Below, one piece after another: positions 35,782 to 48,239 of a stretch of DNA of 64,000 bases. Origin of the DNA: Ciona intestinalis (lineage: Eukaryota > Chordata > Ascidiacea > Phlebobranchia > Cionidae); NCBI RefSeq assembly GCF_000224145.3, contig NC_020168.2:2243171-2307170 (forward strand), given 5' to 3'. The first letter of the stretch is position 1. Each line of letters opens with the position of its first letter. A program made the position numbers and the translations under genes. The notes below the pieces were generated by a model that was not told where the DNA came from, made no database searches, and worked only from the letters and a program-made list of their open reading frames with translations.

Positions 35782-36990
35782 ATAATCAGTCCCTTTACTA
35801 CAACGCACTTTACATGATTTACAAGCCGACCTCCCGCTAACACGTTTTGGTATCGCAATTCCTACATTTATATAAAAAAAATATCCACTGCTATAATATA
35901 AGTAAACTTAATTGAATTTTATGAATATAGTAGGCTATAGCTTGGTCCGATTGTTTTTATAGACACTTAACAGCAGGGTAAAATTTGTAGTGCCATGTAA
36001 AACTGGGGCAACAAAACACAATTAATATATCACCCTTATTTTAAAAATTGAGGTGGCATGGCACTTTCGGAATCCCTAACTGGCCTAACTGAACGTCTGT
36101 GAATAGCGGTTCAAAATTATGATGGGGTATTATACTTCTATAATTTACTTTTGTTTGGGAAATAACTAACACCCGTTCGATTTTTTGTTGCAATGCATAG
36201 AAAACCATCTCTTTAACTTCTATGATTTCTTTGAGTTTCTCTGATTAATAGATTATATACAAGGCGACTTACAATGTACATGGCAAAGATAAACATTGCT
36301 ACATGTCAGTCTTCGCGAAAACTACGTTTATAACTTAAGTAATAGCAATAACCTATGTAGATAACAAACTTTTTACTTGCCTGCTAGTCTACTAGTGCTG
36401 CTACAATGAAAAAGCATGTAAACAACGGTATAACGTTCTAATAAAATGGCTTTATTTAAGAACTCGTAATAAGTTAATGCTTACCATTATATACACAACC
36501 AATAATGGCCATTGAATAATCCGTAGTTCAATATTCCATCTCTACGGTGCGGATGAGTAATAAGTACCAACGATGTAAACTGTTCTTGGCAGAATTTCCC
36601 GCTGTGAGCAGAACCTGAATTTGTTTGTGACTGAACGCCCAGACCACTAACGTGCTCAACAAGAAGAACTGTTCGACGAAAAAGAATCTATATGGGGTCC
36701 CATCTATATGACCACTGACGACTTACGTGCTCAACAACTGTTCGACAAAAATTTCGAAAAGTTCATGAACATTTATTTTTGTTAACCCCTGTGTCTGAAT
36801 ACAATTTTGCATTGTTCTGAACCAAAAGGTTAAGTTTTGAACTACTACTTTGCTGGTCGAGTATGTTGTAATACCACTTTAAATGTCTAATATAATGATA
36901 ATGTATAGCCAGTTTTGGCGTATTAGTTAACATCATAAAGTATGGTAATTAGGTATCCTGGATTCCTGTTATAGGCTATAGTTTGTATAT
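35782..36990. other. Upstream region of LIG4
   Basis: AT-rich. A small direct duplication of cgtgctcaacaa...ctgttcgac occurs at about 36650-36680 and 36723-36750. No gene recognised. Confidence 0.4.
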
Positions 36991-37472
36991 ATGGAATTTA
37001 ACATAGAGAAGCAATCCACTTCCACCCAGGTTGGAAAGGATAATGAAGGAAAAAGTGTTGCTTCGAAGATACCTTTTCATCAATTATGCATACTGTTTGA
37101 TAAAATATACAAGGCTAAAAGTAAGTTTTGTTTGGTTGTAAACTATGCGCAGTCATTAAAAGAATAATTTAGATGCCACTAAGAAGTAAGTACAACGTTT
37201 CCCTCAGGCGGCAGTAACCATTTAAACTTAGAGTGGTACCATGTGATTAATTTGGGTAAAATAGTTTCAAAACATAATATTAATAAGGTTTGTGTATATT
37301 TTTCAGGTAATGCAGTAAGAAGACAAGAACTAAAGTTGTTTATATCAAAATGGAGGGAATTACAAACTAAATTTCACCAGCCTGGAAAAATTGATACATT
37401 ATATCCAGCTATAAGACTAATTTTGCCCCAGTTAGATAAAGAGCGAGTTTCATATGGACTTAAGGTTTGTAG

Positions 37473-37503
<31 letters not shown>

Positions 37504-40500
37504 GAGTTCAAATAATTTTTTGTGTGTGTTTTGTAACTTCAATTTGCTTCTACATGTTGTTTCTACCTTTTCATTCAGAAAAAATCTTTTTTTGTTAGAG
37601 TTTTAGCGAAAATAAACTTTCAAAAAATGACGTGATTAGGTTATATAGTAGAGTGGGGGAAGATGGGACACCTTTAACACCTAATTTCCAAATAGCCTGA
37701 TTGTTTTTTAATCAATTAACGACGGTCTGTGGAAGTCTTATGATGATAAGGTTTTATAATTCTTTGAATGCTCTTTGTTTTCTACCAAATAAAAAGAGAA
37801 AACTAAACGAAAAGGTGTCCCATCTTCCCCCACCCTACTATAAGTGACATAAGATAATAGATCCCTTTTACGTCATTCTTCCAACAATCATTTCAGTTTG
37901 ATAGTAAACAAACCCGGAATCAACTTTCCACTAGATTCCTTATGCATTTTTTTACCTAAAACCCCAATTACACATTAATACAAGATTTCTGATGACGTCA
38001 TTCAAAATTTAATGATGTCATCAAAACTATCAAAATACAGCCTTGTAGCAAATTTTCCAAAGAACAAAAGTCTAATTGATCATTTTTGGCTGACACAAAC
38101 ACCTGTGTCGCTAGAGAACAATATGTGACAGTCGGTCAAAAATGGAAAATTTGTTAAATACATCTCATCCCCAAAGGGTTAAATACAACTAAATATAAGT
38201 TATGTTCTATATACCTGTATTGTGGGTTTAGCAGCTCTGATTTTATGTGACACTTTTATTTATGTAGTTTTTACCAGCTTGTGTTCAACAACTACTGTAC
38301 TATTGTTACTAATCTTCTTTGCTGTATTAATTAACCTGATTTGTATTTGAAGAGATAAAAGTTATAGTTGCCTATTCTGTATAACTGCATACTTAATTCT
38401 TATTATGACATACAAACACAGGAAGTTTTGTTGGCACGACTTTATGTTGATGTGATGGGTTTGTCAAGAACAGGCAAAGATGCCAAGAAGTTGTTGGAGT
38501 TTCGCAATCCAAAAGTGAACTCTTCAAATGCAGGTGAATGATTTATGATGAAATTAAACACATTGGCAGCTTTGAGCTGTAGACTACATAAAATTTTCAC
38601 CATATTTTATCCATACAGATATTCTGCATGTACATTTAATATTTTTGATTTGTAAAACCTTCTTGGTTTATTTTGAGGGAAATCATTGTTATTGTTGGCC
38701 TTACATGTTTAGAAGTTATACCAAAACTATTATGTGTAGGTGACTTTGCTGAAACAGCATACAAACAGTTGCTATCCAAGAGGTGCATTGATAAAGGTAG
38801 TTTAAAAATTTCTGAAATCAACTTGTATTTGGATAAAATCGCTGTTCAAAGTTCAGAAAAGAAAAAAGAAATGGTTTGTAGCCTATAAAAGTAAATGTTA
38901 ATTTGTGTATAAGTTTAATATATCCAGGTTCGAAAAACTTTTCTGGAATTGATTCAAAAGACATCTGGTGTAGAGCAAAAATGGATGATTCGGATCATAT
39001 TGAAAGACATGAAACTTCGGATGGGACAGAAAGTTATTCTTGAGGAAATCCATCCTGATGCTGAAGAGGTGTTTAATGTAACTTCCTCACTAAAACAGGT
39101 GATGACTTATTTTCTTTGTAACTTCTATACCAAGATATTTAGTATTAGATAAAGGTCCATAATGAATGGATGACACTTATTTATCCTACGTGGTTGGGCA
39201 TCAGCAACCCTTACAACACAGGTGTCTTATTTCATACACTTCAATAACACTTTCAGGTATAACTTTGTGAGCGATTTTTCTGGCAAATAAAGCAGTTAAT
39301 AATTCTTTTTTGCGGATTTTTTCATTCTTTAAATTAATTTGNNNNNNNNNNNNNNNNNNNNNNNNNNNNNNNNNNNNNNNNNNNNNNNNNNTTTTTGCGT
39401 TTTTTTTTCATTCTTTAAATAAATTTGTTTTAAGGTGTGTGAGCGACTCAATGATCCAGATGTTAGACTTGCTGACACTGAAATTCAATTATTTCAACCA
39501 TTTCGTCCCATGCTTGCCCTTAATGCAAATATTACGGAGGTGAGTAAATTGATCGTTTAGTTTAAAATACTCTTCCCACCACTTATATTAAAGTATCTTA
39601 ACATTTCTTGTGAATATTATAATATGCTCTAGTCTGAACTTCGCACGTTTATATGCTATACTTGTAAATCAATGTTAACATTGTACTGGAAAAGGGCACT
39701 TGACTTTGTGTCCACGCCATTGCTGGAACTGACTTTTAATCATATGCTAAAATTTTTGACAAACAATACAGGTTGAGAAACTTCTTGGCAATCAACCATT
39801 TAAAATCGAAATCAAATACGATGGTGAACGAAGTCAGTTGCATAAAGAGGGAAATAGATATAAATATTTTTCTCGTAGTGGACGAGAATACTCGACCGTG
39901 TTTGGTAAAAATGTATGAAATAATATAAAAAAAGCTAAATTTCATAATTCTAGTTAAGTCAGCTTAATCATCATTTGTTGGCTTAATGGATTGTTGTTGT
40001 TACTTTTACTTTAATGCTTGTTCTTGTCTTATCTGTTGTTGTGAATTTTCCAGTTTAGTGGTTTTATGTTTTAATATTCTAAAAAGTAGCAATCTGTGCA
40101 TGTTTTGCACAAATATGTAAAACTTAACTTCTTATATTATACACTGTGAAAATGAGACAAAATTTATTAACAGGGGAGACGCCATACACTGGAACACTAA
40201 CTCCATTCATTTACGGTTGTTTCCATGAGTCTGTATCCTCGTGTATATTGGACGGTGAAATGATGGGGTTTGACCCTCAACTTAATATATTTATGCAGAA
40301 AGGAGGAAAGTAAGAATTAATATTTTTATGTGAACAATATGTAAACCTTACAGCTTATGAAATTGGTCTTACTTACTGTTTGGGCACATTAGTCGCCTTA
40401 TAATCCTACAATGTATTTATACATCTTCTTGACCAATCATTTATTATGACAATATATATATATATATATATATGCCTTTTTGTTATTAAAGCTCTGCTTC

Positions 40501-43500
40501 ATTTTTCATTAGAACTTCACCTTATTTACCAAACCTCAAGCCATAAACATTATAGTCATGATTCAGTGTAATGTATATATCATTGGCACAATTAAACATT
40601 TCATTTATTTGTTAGTACCACATAACTGGGTTTAAATCCAATTCAACCAGTCGGCATTGATCAAGAAATAGTTTTTTTTAATTAAAAAAATATTGAAAAA
40701 AATCGAACATTATTAATTGTACATATATCAGATTTGACATAAAACACATAACAGAAGATTCTGAACTTCAACCTTGTTTTGTTGTGTTTGATATTTTGTT
40801 ACTGAATCAAGAACGACTGACCAGCAAACCACAAAGTGAAAGGTTCAAGTTGTTCAATAAACTCATCCAACCTTTAGAAGGTCGAATGCATTTAACTGAA
40901 GCTAAGGAAGCTTCAAGCAATCAAGAGGTAATGGCATCTAATAAAAATCTAAAAAACCAATGTATTGTCAAAGTCAAATTTTCATTCTATTTCGTGAGAA
41001 AACGATAGTTGTTTGTTTGTCTGGATTATCTGGTGTTTTTATTCTTAACAATGCAGCTATGCAATTAACTAATCTAATGATGGTAGATGTGGGCACACAT
41101 TATTTGGCCTTTAAATTAAAACATTTTATTTTTTGCAGGTAATGTCAAGTTTGAACGATGCTATTGATAGAAGAGAGGAAGGGATCATTGTTAAGAATCC
41201 CAATGCAAAATATTTTCCAAACAAAAGGAAAGGCAGTGGTTGGTTTAAGATCAAACCCGAGTATGTTGGTGGTGTGGTGGATGATCTGGACCTTGTTATT
41301 ATTGGTAAGTCTCTAAAGTTTATAAAATATTGTGTTTAGCTTGTATTTATTGTGGTTTTAACTATTTGTTGCATCAAATTTCTTCTTAATTTAGGAAAGT
41401 TTTAAAATTTCCTATATAATAACAGTAAAAGTTGGTGTTAACTGTTTTCGTCCATGATTTCGCTTTGTTTGTATAAAACCTAACTTTAACTTTCAATAAC
41501 GACAGGAGCAACTTTTGGAACAGGTCGTCATGGCAACATGTTGTCAATGTTTCATCTTGGAGTTGGTGTTCGTGATTCAGAAGATTCTTCTGACCCTCCT
41601 CGTGTTTTTAAAAGTCTGTGCAGGATTGGATCAGGATACACAGACAAACAGCTCTTACAGGTCGGTGAAGATTTTTGTGCATTGTGATGGTACTACCAGC
41701 CTAGTTAATATATTTGTTAAGGCAGCTAGTTGACTTAGAAATTAGAAATTTAGGGTAGTGGGTAGTAGGCCTACTTTTGCCTGCACCACAGTTCACAGGC
41801 TCTTTGGCAAGGCAAGTTGTACGACCTTAACCGCAGAATCTCAGCCATAGATGAATAGATGTATTTGTTAGCATATATCTGTTTTAAATTGAATCTTTTA
41901 ACCATTTACTGTGAACTGTAAAATGAAGAAACATTCTAAACAACGTTTTAATTTGCATAAGTCATGTATTCCTTTTATAAATTTAATTTGGAGAAATTGT
42001 CGTAATGTTTATATTTGTATTTTATTTCTCCGTTTTTAGTGATGCATTAAATTTATTTAATTTAAAATCCTGGCATAACATTTTCATTTAGCTGGTTGAT
42101 AAACTGAAAAATAAGTTGAAAGTTTTTGATAAAAAGAAGCATCCTGACTGGTTGAAAGTAACAAAAGAAAAACCAGATGTTTATATTCATCCTTGCGATT
42201 CACTGGTTGTTCAGGTTTGCTGTTTATTCTCTTCATAACAACCAATATTATGATATTTATCACAATCTTGGAACAGTTGGTCAATATATATTGTGTGTTG
42301 TTCGATTTGGTAGAGTAAAAAAATAATGGTTGTGCAAAACAATATTTCCACTATTGCATTGTATGTAATGTAACTTGCATTATTCTTGCGTGGCCGGAAA
42401 ACGACTGTCGTTGTAACACCTCGCGCCAGCTTAAGAGTTACCAAGTATGTGACTTAGTGGGTGATTATTTTCTTGTGGATTTTTTCTTTTTTTTATGTAT
42501 GGCTTGGACAACCCATTGGTGACCACTGGGTTGAAGCAATTGCGTTAAGTGTCTTGCCCAAGGACACATACACCCACAATGGTAGCAATGACAAGCCTTG
42601 AACCCATTACCTCTGGGTTCGAGGCTGTCACGCTATTAAAGCTCCACAATGCTTTGCAAACTCGATGCTGCTGGGTTGTAGGTGTATGTGTCCTCAGGCA
42701 ATACAGCTAATGTTTCTTGCTCTAACCAAGAGCCACTTATAAGATTGTTCTTATTGTATTCACACAGAAAAAGAAATATCATCCACCAAGTTCTACATAG
42801 TAATTCAAGTGGGCACGAGGTGTACGGTACAGGACACCCGTGTTAAAACTTATAAAGTAACGGGTTACAATTTGTTTAGTGCCAGGTATAGGAATAGTAA
42901 TGCGTAATATAATATGACATAACATATTACTCATTGTCCTTAAGGTTAGAGCAACGGAAATCATATCATCATCTTCTTATGCTGCTCATTGTACACTTCG
43001 ATTTCCTCGTTTAATTGCAATACGCGAGGACAAAACTTACCTAGATGCTCTTGATACTTCACAACTGGATAATCTGAGAAGCATAGCAGATGGTATGAAT
43101 GTTAACCATGTAGTTGTTGAATAATACAATATTCATGTAGTGCAATTATTACCTATATTTAGTTGGTCAGTATAACAAAATATTTAAACATGATTGCGTG
43201 AGTAAAAAATGTGGTAGAAGTAATTATTGTTTTGCCACATTTAGGTTCATTGCATTACCTTAGCATTATATAGCAGAATGTTTACTCCCAGTGCAGTCTT
43301 TTAATGCCAGTGTTCTTGTTTACAGTTTTATTTCTAAGGTAGTACAGGTAGCTTATGTAGGTTAAGTATCATTAAATACTACAGTGTATCCATTAGGGAG
43401 AAAAGTGTGTAAACATTTTATTTTAAAGCCTAATAAACGCCATCCATTGTGTGCTGTTACTTCCTTCTGGAAATATAGTAAGCAAACTGTGAACAGCAAA

Positions 43501-46500
43501 TATAAGATTTAAACCAATGTTAATTTACACCTTTTATACCAGTTGTCTTGCTATGGCTAATTATTAAGCACAGTGACCTTTGCTCCTAAGGTTTGTTTGT
43601 AAGTTGTACTGGAGCCTGTGGTCACTGATTGTGCAGACGTTGCAATATTTAAAGAGCTGGTGTATGTTTTGCTGACGTGAGAATACAATGTTGTGTGAGG
43701 CATAGTATAGTTGTTCTGTTCATAATTGCAGATTCAATTGTTTTGGTTTCACCTCCAGAGTTTGAATGTTCTAGAGTGTGAATTTGCATTATGATAGAAA
43801 ATACTGTTGAGAATGGTTTGGAAGACAATGGATCAGCTTGTAGTGTGACAGAACCAGCCAAGATTGAAGGTGTTTTTGGCAAATGGACAAACTATTACCA
43901 TGGTTGGCAAGATCGATTTGTTTGTTGCCAAGATGGCACGCTATCATACTACAGAGCTCAGGACGAAACAGAGTTTGGTTGCCGTGGTTCCATCAGTCTG
44001 ACTAAAGCTTCAACTGTGTGCCATGAGTTTGATCCGTGCCGATTTGATGTGACTGTTGGAGATAACATTTGGTATTTACGAGCGGCTGATGAAACTGAGA
44101 GAGAAAAGTGGGTTAAAACAATTCAGTCAAATGAATGTTTTGTTTCTACAGACAAGAAAAAAGTTAAGAAACGAATTTTCATTAGTAGTCCTTCCATGTC
44201 TTCACTGCCGCCTTTGGACGAGACAAGAGATTTGCAAGAGAAGATGGATGAACTGAAAACGCTGCAAAACATTCTTGATCGGCAAGTATCAAAACTGCAA
44301 GGCTATTTTGATATCCTTATGGGCATTGAAGATGGAGAATATACAAAGCCTAAAAACAAAACAGATGATTTAAATAACAATAGTTCTTCCACTGAGGATT
44401 TGTATAAATTGACTGACAAGCTTAAAACATTGCTTTTAAATGGAGCAGATTTGAAAGGTGATGCAATCACCTTTAGAGCAACATCAAACGGTGTTCTAAG
44501 CACAATTTCTCAATGCCTTCAGTTGGTGAACAATCGTGAATTACTATGGCAAACAAGATTGAAAACAATTCATGAAAAGAAATTTAGCACCGATCATCAG
44601 AGAATTGAAAGTGAGTCGAGTGTTGAAAGTGGGGACGAGGAAGATGATATTTTCTTTGATCCTGAGGGTGAAGTAGTGGAGCAAAAAGTTACTCATGAAC
44701 ATTCTGAAGCTCTGAATCAAAGGATTAAGGAGCATTTAGCTCTTTTAGATCACTCGGATCCTGATGCAAATGGATGGGAGCAGATCACGGAGGATGGAGA
44801 AATGAAGGTTTACAGGAAGGAGTTGGTGCAAGATGGTTTAATTTGTGATCCATTGAAAGCAGTTCATAGTGTTGGTCTGGTAACTGCCAAGGAGATGTGC
44901 CATTACTTTTGGTTTCCTGATGTTCGAAGAGATTGGGAAGAAACTGTGGATGTTTTTGATGTTTTAGAAACCCTTGATGAAGCAACAACCATCAACTATC
45001 AAACACATAAGCAAGTATGGCCTGCTGCTCAACGTGATTGTTTGTATCTTTCTTCCATGGTGAAGGTGGATAATCCTCCCAGTGTAGGAGACAAAATACC
45101 CCATGACACATGGATTGTTTGTAACTTCTCTGTTGATCATCCTGAAGCAAATCCCGTCTCTGGATGTGTAAGAGCACTTATAGAAGTTGCTTTGATTTGC
45201 CAGACTTTTATAACCCTACCTAAAGATGGTGGACCAATCACAAGGGACTGTCTCCAGTGTGATATTATTTATGTTGCAAATGTCAACCCAGGTGGATGGG
45301 CACCTGCTTCTGTGTTACGCTCAATTTACAAACGGGAATATCCAAAGTTTTTAAATCGCTTTACAAATTACGTCCAGCAGAAAACCAAAGATCTAAAACT
45401 TTTGTTTTAATATTGATAACCCATCAAAAACACAATTTTACACAATTAATTATTTCTTTAAAAAGTTTGGCGAGCAAGTAACCGTTTTTTCCTATATTGA
45501 TTTTTCTCACATTCCATCATGTTTTTGTTTTCACACCCAAGTGCAAGATATATTTTTTGAAAAACTAAACATATAAAGTGATAATTCACCTATTCTATTT
45601 TTTAGCATCAGTTTCCACATTGTACAATTTGACGAAGCTCTTGCTATTGTTGATAATAATGGATGAATGAATACACTTTGAGAATAAGAATTTGTTTTAC
45701 TGTTAAGATGGTGCTGTTTTGGTTACCATTAATTTTAAGGTAGTTAGTGAGTTTTACGCTCAATTTACAAACGGGAATGTGCTCAATTTACAAACGGGAA
45801 CGAGCAAGTAACCGTTTTTTCCTATATTGATTTTTCTCACATTCCATCATGTTTTTGTTTTCACACCCAAGTGCAAGATATATTTTTTGAAAAACTAAAC
45901 ATATAAAGTGATAATTCACCTATTCTATTTTTTAGCATCAGTTTCCACATTGTACAATTTGACGAAGCTCTTGCTATTGTTGATAATAATGGATGAATGA
46001 ATACACTTTGAGAATAAGAATTTGTTTTACTGTTAAGATGGTGCTGTTTTGGTTACCATTAATTTTAAGGTAGTTAGTGAGTTTTGAAAGTCACTGATAT
46101 TTCACATAATAATACAATTAAACTAATATATAGACGGATGCCGGAGAGTTAGTTGTCATGGGAAATATATAAACTTATGCATACAATAGAATATAAATGG
46201 TCTGCCTCGGCTTGGTCTGATTAAAATAAGACTGCATTGCTGTACTTGAAAACGATCGCATCAACTAAACTAATAGTCAACGTTTAGGCAAACTTGCTGC
46301 ACGTCATGCATCACTTAGTGATCAACCAACAGAATCAAAAAGAAGAAAAGTTAAAGTTGAACCCAAGGCAACAGTTTCTTCCAATTATTTATGTGAGTTC
46401 TTTTATTTAACAGAATTCAATTATAAAAAAGAGTTATTGAGTAAATGTTTTTGTCATTCCAATATTACATTTGTTGTAACGATAAATACGTGCAGCTAAT

Positions 46501-46996
46501 GTTTAAATCTAAAGTATAGATGTATGANNNNNNNNNNNNNNNNNNNNNNNNNNNNNNNNNNNNNNNNNNNNNNNNNNNNNNNNNNNNNNNNNNNNNNNNN
46601 NNNNNNNNNNNNNNNNNNNNNNNNNNNNNNNNNNNNNNNNNNNNNNNNNNNNAAAGAAATTTTATTTTCCAATAAAAGCAGATAAAATCACTAACTTCTT
46701 ACAAACAACAGTAAGTTTGTGGAGAGACATATTCAAAATAACTGAGTTTACTGATGTCAAATTTGCAGGTTAAATTTTTTGGAGGTTTGGTTGATAATTG
46801 TCTTTCACATGAAGTTAGTCATGTTGTGATATTAGATTCTCATGATACAAATGATTTACTGGTTATGGAATGTTTTTCAAAGCGACAACAAATGTCTCTA
46901 AAGTTTCACATTGTTAGGAGCGAATGGATTTACGATTGTGTAAAAGCCAAAAAACTTTTGGATGAAAAATATTATTCTATTTCTATGTCTTTTTGA
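36991..46996 (+). CDS. LIG4: DNA ligase IV (non-homologous end joining)
   Basis: Exons: 36991-37120, 37307-37464, 38422-38533, 38740-38873, 38928-39098, 39435-39539, 39772-39904, 40174-40309, 40732-40927, 41139-41304, 41506-41660, 42092-42214, 42945-43092 and 46288-46392. A part exon follows after the gap (about 46654-46711), then 46769-46996 (TGA). The N-terminal DNA-binding and adenylation domains are colinear with LIG4. The catalytic motif is [10 protein letters not shown] with Lys near 285. Motif EEGIIVKNP lies near 438-446, and WFKIKPEY is motif V. The OB-fold part ends with [13 protein letters not shown] and a GKLAARHA linker as in human LIG4. The last exon is the second BRCT domain ([15 protein letters not shown]). 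It should seal double-strand breaks with XRCC4. BRCT1 and the XRCC4-binding region are not visible; the gap at 46528-46652 hides part of this region. A CERT-like gene lies in the intron 43093-46287. Confidence 0.93.
37645..37843. repeat. GATGGGACAC-family MITE, full copy in LIG4 intron 2
   Basis: Inverted ends agagtgggggaagatgggac and gtcccatcttcccccaccct, flanked by tatag and ctata. This is the best preserved copy in the window. Confidence 0.8.
39166..39290 (-). repeat. Degenerate composite SINE fragment
   Basis: The sequence atgaatggatgacacttatt, then tttatcctacgtggttgg and cataactttgtgagcgattt-like segments resemble the tail half of the SINE in reverse. Old copy in LIG4 intron 5. Confidence 0.5.
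42366..42640 (-). repeat. Composite SINE, copy 6
   Basis: Reverse copy from cttgcgtggccggaaaacga to the tRNA-like head with box B in caagccttgaacccattacc. It sits in LIG4 intron 12. Confidence 0.8.
42641..42867 (+). repeat. Degenerate composite SINE in opposite orientation
   Basis: Picks up directly after the previous copy in the other direction (ggtgtatgtgtcctcaggca, gggcacgaggtgtac, acacccgtgttaaaac). The two together form a loose inverted repeat. Confidence 0.5.
43791..45410 (+). CDS. CERT-like ceramide transfer protein, intronless, nested in LIG4 intron
   Basis: Uninterrupted frame of 539 codons on the same strand as LIG4, inside its intron 43093-46287. A PH domain spans about residues 25-115 ([20 protein letters not shown]) and would bind Golgi PI4P. 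A middle coiled-coil segment is followed by a C-terminal START domain, about 310-539 ([34 protein letters not shown]), which would carry ceramide. The PH and START DNA is nearly identical to the gene at 48240-49973, while the middle is strongly diverged. The FFAT core is degenerate: IFFDPEG, against EFYDAVE in the partner. The SLRRHGSLMSLG-type serine motif is missing, so ER tethering by VAP and CK1 control may differ. Family genes in vertebrates have many introns, which suggests a retrocopy origin. The frame is fully open. Confidence 0.88.
   Translation: MIENTVENGLEDNGSACSVTEPAKIEGVFGKWTNYYHGWQDRFVCCQDGTLSYYRAQDETEFGCRGSISLTKASTVCHEFDPCRFDVTVGDNIWYLRAADETEREKWVKTIQSNECFVSTDKKKVKKRIFISSPSMSSLPPLDETRDLQEKMDELKTLQNILDRQVSKLQGYFDILMGIEDGEYTKPKNKTDDLNNNSSSTEDLYKLTDKLKTLLLNGADLKGDAITFRATSNGVLSTISQCLQLVNNRELLWQTRLKTIHEKKFSTDHQRIESESSVESGDEEDDIFFDPEGEVVEQKVTHEHSEALNQRIKEHLALLDHSDPDANGWEQITEDGEMKVYRKELVQDGLICDPLKAVHSVGLVTAKEMCHYFWFPDVRRDWEETVDVFDVLETLDEATTINYQTHKQVWPAAQRDCLYLSSMVKVDNPPSVGDKIPHDTWIVCNFSVDHPEANPVSGCVRALIEVALICQTFITLPKDGGPITRDCLQCDIIYVANVNPGGWAPASVLRSIYKREYPKFLNRFTNYVQQKTKDLKLLF
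45471..46085. repeat. Perfect 285-bp tandem duplication with a CERT-derived spacer
   Basis: 45471-45755 and 45801-46085 appear identical base for base (cgagcaagtaaccgtttttt to agttagtgagtttt). The 45-bp spacer consists of two copies of gctcaatttacaaacgggaa, a piece of the START-domain coding sequence found at 45321-45340. Either a very recent template-switch duplication or an assembly artefact. Confidence 0.9.
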
Positions 46997-48239
46997 TATC
47001 TATGCAACTCTTTTCCTTACAACTTTGTTCATTTTCCTAAGAAGCAATTTATAAAAGTTTAATTCATGTGGTTGTGTTTATTTGGAACCTTGGTTATAAA
47101 CATCGTACTGAAAGCTTGGCTTCTAATGGCCAGGGGCCAAATAAGCTTTGTATGTGGTTCATGATACATCGTTTCTAACTGGGTATGTGCAATGTGTTTG
47201 GATAGTTTCCTGCATTGGTAAACCAATCTTTGTATGGTACTTCATTGCTTGTGTCAACTCCAGTTCATTTATTTATATGAGTATTACCATTAGCCAAAAT
47301 TACTAACACTGGCCAGAACAAACAAATGGTATCATTCATTAGTATATTTAGTATAAAAAGAAAAACAATTACTCAGGTTTAACATAGGCTCTTAAGTACC
47401 TTGCTAAGAGCACAAACGGTAAAGAATTTCTTGCAGTGAATGTTCCGTGTGGGCATTCCACAATCAAAAAAAGAAATGTCACAAACAGTTTTAAATGGAT
47501 GCAAAACGCTTGCATTGAATGCGAGAAAAGGGAGAAGGGTAACAAATATATACAATGAAAAGTTTTCACTATATAAACATCCCGGTAATATGTGAAGCCA
47601 ATAAGGTAATGTAAACAACACTGTACAACTTAACTTTAGTAAAGGACTTATTTGCATGATCAATGGGGTTACATACAAAGCACAAACTATAAAGGTGTGT
47701 CAAGTGTACTGACATAATATTAACAGACCTCCATAAACCATAGTGGTGTCAGGTCCAAGGGGTGTGTAATGTTTCTGTAATGTCACACAAAACAAACAAA
47801 ACATTGTTATGAAGATTAATAATTAGGAATTACTGAATGCTCTACAATATTGTAAAGACCCCCATTGTTAATTTACGCTAAATAAAGTCTATTAGGTATA
47901 CATACATATAATGAAATAAATGTGAGAAACTTTTGTACTCCAGCCACCATATATTATTTAATTTAAGTATTTCTGTTATTTACAATATAGAATGAATAGT
48001 GTTGGTAGTCGAATTACCATATACAGGAAAACAATGAATAATGGTCAAATGAAATAAATAAATGGCCATTTTAACATGGTTGCATTTTCAAATTAATAAT
48101 TTTCCTTTATTATATTAGATTCCATAGTTCATATGCATAGAGCCACTAAAGCAATATCATTAAATGAGCATTAAATGAAATGTTTACATACTATTCTGAT
48201 GCTAAATAATTGAAAAATATCTAAAACACTATTCAAAAC
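46997..48239. other. Convergent spacer between LIG4 and CERT
   Basis: Contains the 3' flanks of both genes. On the minus strand AATAAA at 48106-48111 is a plausible CERT poly(A) signal. No gene or known repeat recognised. Confidence 0.45.
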
